A stretch of 64,000 bases of DNA from Apostichopus japonicus (taxonomy: Eukaryota > Echinodermata > Holothuroidea > Aspidochirotida > Stichopodidae). The DNA is taken from contig NC_092579.1 in the NCBI RefSeq assembly GCF_037975245.1, positions 7,501,001 through 7,565,000 of the forward strand, in the 5' to 3' direction. The notes under the pieces are model-generated. The model was given only the letters and a program-made list of their open reading frames with translations, made no database searches and had not been told where the DNA came from. Numbering within the stretch: position 1 is the stretch's first letter; each line of letters starts with the position of its first letter. A program made the translations under genes and the position numbers. Below are positions 57,650 through 64,000 of the stretch, in pieces.

Positions 57650-60600
57650 TCAATAATGGTCACTCATTCCTGCTTAAACTTAAAGGTACTATATATAATG
57701 ATTGAGGGATATGTGCAAAATTGGCCACAAAAACTTTCAATATTACAATACACATTGAGAATTCCTCTGATGGCATTCGATATTCAAAGCCTGTGTCAAA
57801 TCTTTGTGTATCGAGTGTTGCCGTAGCGACTGAGGTTGAACAAGGCAGTCTTACAATATATCATTTTGAGACCATGCATCAAGTATTTTTTTAAATTATT
57901 TTTTAAAGGGGCCGGGGTGGGGGGGGTGGGGTGGGGGAGGACTGTCTTCATATTTCTGTGTATGCATGGTCCCTATATATATAGAAACCTGGACTAGCAT
58001 ATTTCTGCCTCAAAATACTTACTTTTCATCACTGAGATATTTGATTGCCTAATCTTCTTTTGAGACTTGCACATTGTATTCTCCCAATGTGGACAGGGAA
58101 TAAATTATCTGGCATAATGAGAAACAAGTTGCACGTACAGTGAACCTCAATCAACTGCTTGAATACATAGTGAACATTGGAATAAATTATTCCCAAGTCT
58201 CTAGGAATAATATGGATAGAATCTTCGGCAAAATATCTTTGAAAACTTCAAGCAACTATTAGCATGCTAAAATTTGGGGGCCAGTAAAGGGTGTATTGCT
58301 ATATAATGTATTTATAGTTAAATTATTGTTTGGTACAATGGTATAGTACAATTAACTTGTTTACAAAAAGGAAGTCGGGAGGATACAGTGTCCATATAGC
58401 AATAAGGTACAGTTTTGTAGTGCATTCTACAGCACAGTACTCTTTTGATATGGGTTCAACCCTCAGTGGCAATTAACAGAACTATGTCAATGACCGTATT
58501 TTACCTGTACAGTAAGGACTATTGTATATATGTAGTGAAAGCGTCCATATGATAGGCATTGTTCAGGACTACCATAGTGTACCAATTCAAGGGATAATTT
58601 ATTCAATATTATATTTGCAAAATCGGCAACCTGGTGCATATACTGTATGCATTTTTTGTACACTGATGCATATTTTTCCATTATGTTATGAGAAGTGAAA
58701 CCATCATAAACAGGCCTGAAAACTTCTGTGCAAAATGTGAACCACAAAATTGATCCGTGAGTTGTTATAATTTTTCCATTTTTTTAAAGTTACATAAGTA
58801 CTGTAGCAGGGGTCTACATAATTGAAAAAATTACTGTAATATAACACAACCATCATAATAAATCTGTGTGAAAAAGATGCTGTTATGAATAACTTCAGCA
58901 AACAGCTGGTAATAGTTTTTTTTCTTTTCTGTTTGGGATTTCATCATCTTTCCCTCATAAATGGTAGACTGAAGACCTGGGCAAGTCTAAAACTGACATC
59001 ACAGAGCCACTCGAGTTCGAATGCTGTAGTTTTCTTTAAATTCATTGATTTATTTGTTCTTTGGTAGGTTTGTAAATGATGAAGTTTTGTAATATATACA
59101 TAATAGTATCGTTGATGTCTGATTGATTGATTGTGTAACAGTACCTACTGCATGCATCACCATGAAAACATGAATTGAAACAAAAACCTGAACGGCAGAC
59201 AATTGACCTAATTAGTGATATCATTCCATCAGGGTGATGACAGTGTTCAGTCTTTTAATATAACTTTCGACTGTGCTATTTAGGCCTGACAATGGGGAGA
59301 GGAGGGGGAAGTAGAACTACAGCCCAACCCAGGTATTGGGAATTAGTCAGGGGGCCGGGGGAAAATATGGGATGAGGTAATTGTTTCCATTTCAATTATA
59401 ATAATCTTAAGGAATATTGAATATTTCGTAAATTTTGTTTTCTTGGGCTCCAACAGGCTCTTGACATATATCTCGCAAACGGAAGATATTTCTTCCTGTT
59501 TGAGGTCCCTGTTCATCGATGATCACAACCATTTCTATGAATATAGATAAAGATTATTGCTGGATTTGCTTCTCCTTAAACTTAGAATGTCTAATTCCCA
59601 GATAGACTAATCATCCCATCCACAGATCACTGTTTGTGGATCATGTAGTATTACACATCAAGACAGGCATGCCTCATAATTTACCTAAATAACATGGGCC
59701 TGCTCGTTACATGGCTATTTGATTAAACCCAGAAATGTGTATTTCTTGTTTTGGAAAAGGGCATTTAACCTTCACCTCTTTGTAAACCTTCATAATGATA
59801 GGATATTGTGGGTGGGATATTGACCACCATACTTACTGAATAGCTGGACTTCCTATTTTAATATTTCCTATAGACTTGAGAAACGAAGGTCACAACAGAT
59901 GAGTTTGTAGTACATGTTTGCTCTATCATTTATGTAGATACAGTATATATTTCAACCATGGATCACTTGAAATAGCTTTGAAAAGTACATCTCAGATTTG
60001 ATAGTGATGTATCCATTTAATCCTAGGCGTTTATTTCATACGTCTGTGAGAAATTGCTATACATACCAGTGAATTTATTGAACAATGAACACATTGTATA
60101 TCAAATTTGCCCTCCAATTTTAATATTCATTTTAATATATAAAATCAATATTCAAATTCAAATATGATGGGTTTGTTTACCTGAATATGCACTGTGAGCT
60201 TGTATTCTATGTAGGTACAACAAACTTTTATCCTTTCTGGTACCTCACTAGCATATTTTAGGACAAAAGTAATTTATCCCATTTAGGGCCCAGAAGGTTT
60301 CAGCATGCAGCCTTCTTTATTGATCCTTATTTAGGTACGTTGTATCTAGTTACAATACTACCTTGTATTGCAAGTATATTATTTATTGACCACGTTCACA
60401 GTACAGTAGTTTCAATAATTGATGTAAACATGACTGCTGAATTTAGTTTAATTCAAGGTCACTGAGCCCATTGTCTATTTGTTTTTTCTTTGGAGGTTAG
60501 GAAATTGCACAAACTCAAGCAAAAGTATTTACACGAGCCACAAGGCTGACGTTCTGTTGTCACCATGACTTCCTAAAAATACCCAAATTTTGACATCCTT

Positions 60601-60662
60601 TTTGTTTCCTTTTGCTGGTAAACACGTTCGTGAATCATGCTGACAGATGACATTTACATCTG
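57650..60662. other. no gene recognised
   Basis: AT-rich with G-tracts (57910-57945, 59290-59360). No exons, element ends or RNA genes seen. Confidence 0.4.
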
Positions 60663-60666
60663 TTAA

Positions 60667-61919
60667 AAGGATTGTCTGGTGGCCCAAAGAAGTTACCTTA
60701 AAAAATAGTAAATAATTTTCCAAACATGTTGTCAAAGTATGAGAACGCTAATGTTGCGTTTGACAGAGAAACGATTTTTTAATCGTTATGGATAGACACT
60801 TCAAATATGATTTGAACAGTACAATACGTGACGTCAGCTCTGCCATAGCAGATTGCGTCATAACCCACCCTCCGCACAGTACCTATACGGTAATCACAAC
60901 AAAAACAGCGTGTGTATACAGATAAATTTCTTCCTTCATTTCCGGTGAAATTTCTTAAAAATTAGATATGTTTTCAAAAACTCCTTAAGCCACCATGTAC
61001 TTGAGCGGTGGTTCCGTGGTCTTTGTGTAACACAAGGTAAATTTTAACAGCAGACTCTGAGTTGTTCAGGCTATGCATCGCGCTATCCAGCTCCAACGCG
61101 AAAAATGTTCGCATGTAGGCTGTACTCAAACGTTGACAATCGGACAGTTCTGCGAAGCCTAAGCTTTTCAGCGCTATATTCTGCTCTGACAACGATTCGA
61201 TCAATTTCTTCAATAATTTCCGGTGAAATTTCTTATAAATTAGATATGATTTAAAAAACTCCTTAAGCCGCAATATATTTAGTAGATCGGTGGTTTCGTG
61301 GTCTTTGTGTAACACAAGATAAGTTTTAACAGCAGGCTCTTCGTTGTTTATACATCGCGGTATCCAGCTCCAGCGCGAAGAATGTTCGCGTGTACAGGCT
61401 ACTGTAACGTTTACAATCGGACAGTTCTGCGATGACATCGATCCCGCCAAGTTTCATCTTTCGGTTTAACGAATACTTTATAAGTTTCCTTTTACTGTTA
61501 ATTTGATCCGTGAATTTTATTTCAGCGAGTTCGAAGAACAGTTAATGAACTGTGGTTTGAGTGTGAGTGTACTATGTGTAACGCTATACAAGTACACCAA
61601 CTGAGCATCGTAGTATATACGTTCGCGAGTATGTACGTTATATATATGAGGCAATTCAATGTGCTTATACGTGAGTTAATTTGCTGCGGAATTGGGAGTG
61701 CTAACTTCAAGTCGCCTGTTTTGCCTATCTGCAAGCACTACGTCAAACACCATATTGAAGCGTTCGAACAAACGGTACTTTTGGTGAGAAACTGGTGAAT
61801 TTGAAAACCAGATTTCTACAAGAAGAAAATGTCGAATGGGGACAATTTTTACATGGTTAGAAAGAGAAAAATAATAACTACAAGGACAATGTATCAAAAT
61901 CTTCCACCAGACAATTCCT
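60667..61919. mobile_element. 1.25-kb TTAA-flanked element with inverted ends
   Basis: Left end AAGGATTGTCTGGTGG and right end CCACCAGACAATTCCT, inverted repeats, flanked by TTAA (60663-60666 and 61920-61923). Inside, a unit of roughly 280 bases is repeated in tandem (about 60930-61200 and 61205-61450), sharing GGTCTTTGTGTAACACAAG and ATCGGACAGTTCTGCGA. It causes a 158-codon minus-strand frame that is itself a repeat. TTAA target suggests Kolobok- or piggyBac-type; non-autonomous. Confidence 0.8.
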
Positions 61920-62131
61920 TTAAATGTTTATACGAAACCAGGCGGCACTGGTCGGGCGTTGGGGTCACTGTCGTAGTTCATTATAGGTGATCAGGATTGC
62001 CCCAAAATATGCTAGAAAAGTCAGATAATGGGCACCCATGCTCAGATAGTATCAGTGTGTATTTTACTGCCACTGGAAAGATAGTTTATCCAATTTTTTT
62101 TATAAATTATGTTTTAAAGTATTGTTGATTT

Positions 62132-62771
62132 TTGTGTAACACAAGGTAAGTGTGAACAGCAGACTCTTCCTTGTTTATACATCACGCTGTCCAGCTCCAG
62201 TGCGAAGAATGTTGACATTTAGTCTACTCTAACGTTTTCACTAATCGGACAGTTCTGCGAAACCTAAGCTTCTCTCTCTGCTCTGACATCGATTCCGCGA
62301 AATTTCATCTTTCGATGTCCCAAATACTTTACAAGCTTCCTTTTACTGTAAATTTGATCCGTGCATTTTATTTCAGCTATTTCGAAGAGCGGTTTATGAA
62401 CTGTGGTTTGACTGTGAGAGTGTATTATGTGCAAAGCTATATGTACGTACCAACTGGGCATGGTAGGCTGTATACGTACCTTGCGATGTGTACGTAATAT
62501 TAGGCAATCACCTGTGCGTGTACACGCGAGAGTTTATACGCTGCGCAAATTGGAGTGCTAACGTCAAGTCGCTTGTTTTGCCTATGTGCCTGCACTACGT
62601 CAATCACCAAATTGATGCGTTTGAACTAATGGTGCTTCTGGTGAGAAACTGGTGAATTTGAAACCAGATTTCTACAAAGAAAACACACATGGGGACAATT
62701 TTCATATGGTTAGAAAATAAAAATAAGAACTGTGAGGTCAATGTATCCAAATCTTCCACCAGACAATTCCT
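62132..62771. mobile_element. second, 5'-truncated copy of the 1.25-kb element
   Basis: Matches about 61300-61919 through TTTGATCCGTG, AACTGTGGTTTGA, GGTGAGAAACTGGTGAATTT and the right end CCACCAGACAATTCC, with TTAA at 62772-62775. The left inverted end is missing. Same orientation as the first copy, about 210 bases downstream. Confidence 0.8.
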
Positions 62772-62775
62772 TTAA

Positions 62776-63485
62776 TTAAATATTGCCCTGACTGTAGCAT
62801 AAAGTTAATTTATTCCCCAATAATGGTCCACTGACATGGAAAGTGTTGGTATACAATACATACAAATATCCTGTATTTAATTACGAGTTAACTATGCTAA
62901 GTAGTACAAGCTCTTCTACCACCTTTCCTGGAATCCGGTAGTTTCTTAAACACTACAGGGGTCAATATCCTCGTTGTCATTGACCCTATTCACGTATCAA
63001 TTAATGTTGACAACTTAGATGCATTGTGTGGTAAAATAATTCTTAGAAGAGTTTCTGTTTACTCGGAATTTATGTAAGCCAGAAAGTAATATGTTTGGTT
63101 AATGATTAAATGCTACATTAGGCTAGATGTACAGTAGTTGGTTGGTTAAGGTGGCTCTCATTGGTATCTGTCGTAATGTTGTACATGTTTTCTAAACCTG
63201 CCCTTAAATCACAATCTTTGATATGTGAGAAGTAAGGACTGGTACCTACTGCAGTATATGTCATTACTGTACATCAGTGGTTGCCATCTTTATGTTATCT
63301 TGTGCGTGTAATATTGTGTAAGGAGAGAGGGCAGGGCGGAGGGGGGGGGGAGATCTATTTTTGTTGATGGAGGAGGGAGTTGGAGAGCGGGAGGGGTGTA
63401 GTAGGGCTAATGGTATCACTCATTTGTTTGGCATGACTTCTGTATGGTTGGCAGAAAACTAGCTGCAAGTTCTGTAATACTTTGG
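62776..63485. other. no feature recognised
   Basis: AT-rich plus a G-rich tract (63325-63400). Nothing else seen. Confidence 0.4.
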
Positions 63486-63489
63486 TTAA

Positions 63490-63835
63490 AAACCGCACGA
63501 GGCCATCTGAAAAAGTTAACTTTCTGTTGCTTGCAAGTGACGTTTTTTTCATGTCGCTACAAAAATCAGACAGTAATGAAACGTGATACTGTACCTTGTT
63601 ATATTTAGCTGGACCTGAGATGTCCATCGCTGTATCGTTTATACACTGTGCTGTGGGTATTGACTGCAGCTATATGTACTGACTGTACACTAGTGTCTAA
63701 TTACTGACGGTAGCAAGCTGTGTGTGTATTTTCTGGGATCGATGGTGGTGTCAAACACTTCTGTTACACCTCATTCGAAACTAGGTCAGATTACTGGTCA
63801 TTAGACGTTTCTTTTTGCGCGAGTCTTCACACCCT
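63490..63835 (+). mobile_element. TTAA-targeting MITE, copy 4
   Basis: Flanked by TTAA (63486-63489 and 63836-63839). The right end GCGAGTCTTCACACCCT is intact; the left end has lost the AGGCAATGAAGACTC segment and begins within AAACCGCACGAGGCC. The rest matches copies 2 and 3 closely. Confidence 0.85.
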
Positions 63836-64000
63836 TTAACGTAGGGCAGCTACTCTAGCTGTCAACTCCTGTAAACACTAACATTGTAGCAAGCAATATT
63901 TAAAACATTCAGTGACTAACTTTGCTGCACTTTTCTGACCTAAAGTTCTGCTATTGCCCTTTCATACCTATTGATTGCTTCTCATTCTTCTCAATTTAGC

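Noticed and set aside
60974-61450. 158-codon minus-strand open frame as a host gene
   Set aside because: Lies wholly inside a TTAA-flanked repeated element and is itself a tandem repeat.

Overview
This is animal nuclear DNA: AT-rich, with genes split by GT-AG introns of a few hundred bases to several kilobases, and dense with small DNA transposons and 5'-truncated non-LTR retrotransposons. Three genes are recognisable from proteins assembled exon by exon: CCDC57 (+, 3' two-thirds), LAMTOR2 (-, complete, 125 codons) and ECD/ecdysoneless (+, complete, 665 codons). A fourth complete three-exon gene (-, 578 codons) is not recognised. A fifth gene (+) begins near 40.3 kb and runs into intron-like sequence. 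The proteins are close to vertebrate ones but the gene structure and repeats are not vertebrate. I infer an invertebrate deuterostome, possibly an echinoderm such as a sea cucumber or sea urchin; that placement is an inference.

Layout. 1-14.9 kb: thirteen exons of CCDC57, its introns loaded with hAT-like MITEs (several with exact 8-bp target duplications), CR1/L2-type retrotransposon 3' ends and a 110-bp minisatellite. 14.9-16.3 kb: 3' UTR and a second CR1-type fragment. 16.3-19.4 kb: unannotated DNA and a 1.7-kb hAT-like element with 17-bp inverted ends. 20.06-22.72 kb: LAMTOR2 (-), which has a GC-AG intron. 22.7-23.5 kb: compact divergent promoter region. 23.5-33.1 kb: ECD (+), including a duplicated splice acceptor at exon 5. 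34.5-37.9 kb: the unrecognised gene (-), tail to tail with ECD. 37.9-40.3 kb: intergenic and promoter region. 40.35 kb to the end: first short exons of an unrecognised + gene, then roughly 19 kb with no secure exon and four kinds of short inverted-repeat element.

The genes are unrelated housekeeping or cytoskeletal functions (centrosome/microtubule, lysosomal mTORC1 scaffold, splicing/cell-cycle co-factor), so no operon-like logic is expected. The only probable regulatory coupling is the LAMTOR2-ECD head-to-head arrangement. I did not find a convincing new multi-gene system. The most notable signals are the transposon layers (nested hAT-like insertions, a TTAA-targeting MITE in four copies, a foldback family with a MITE inserted in its loop) and two repeat-derived potential in-frame alternative splicing signals (CCDC57 intron at 7.28-7.54 kb; ECD exon 5).
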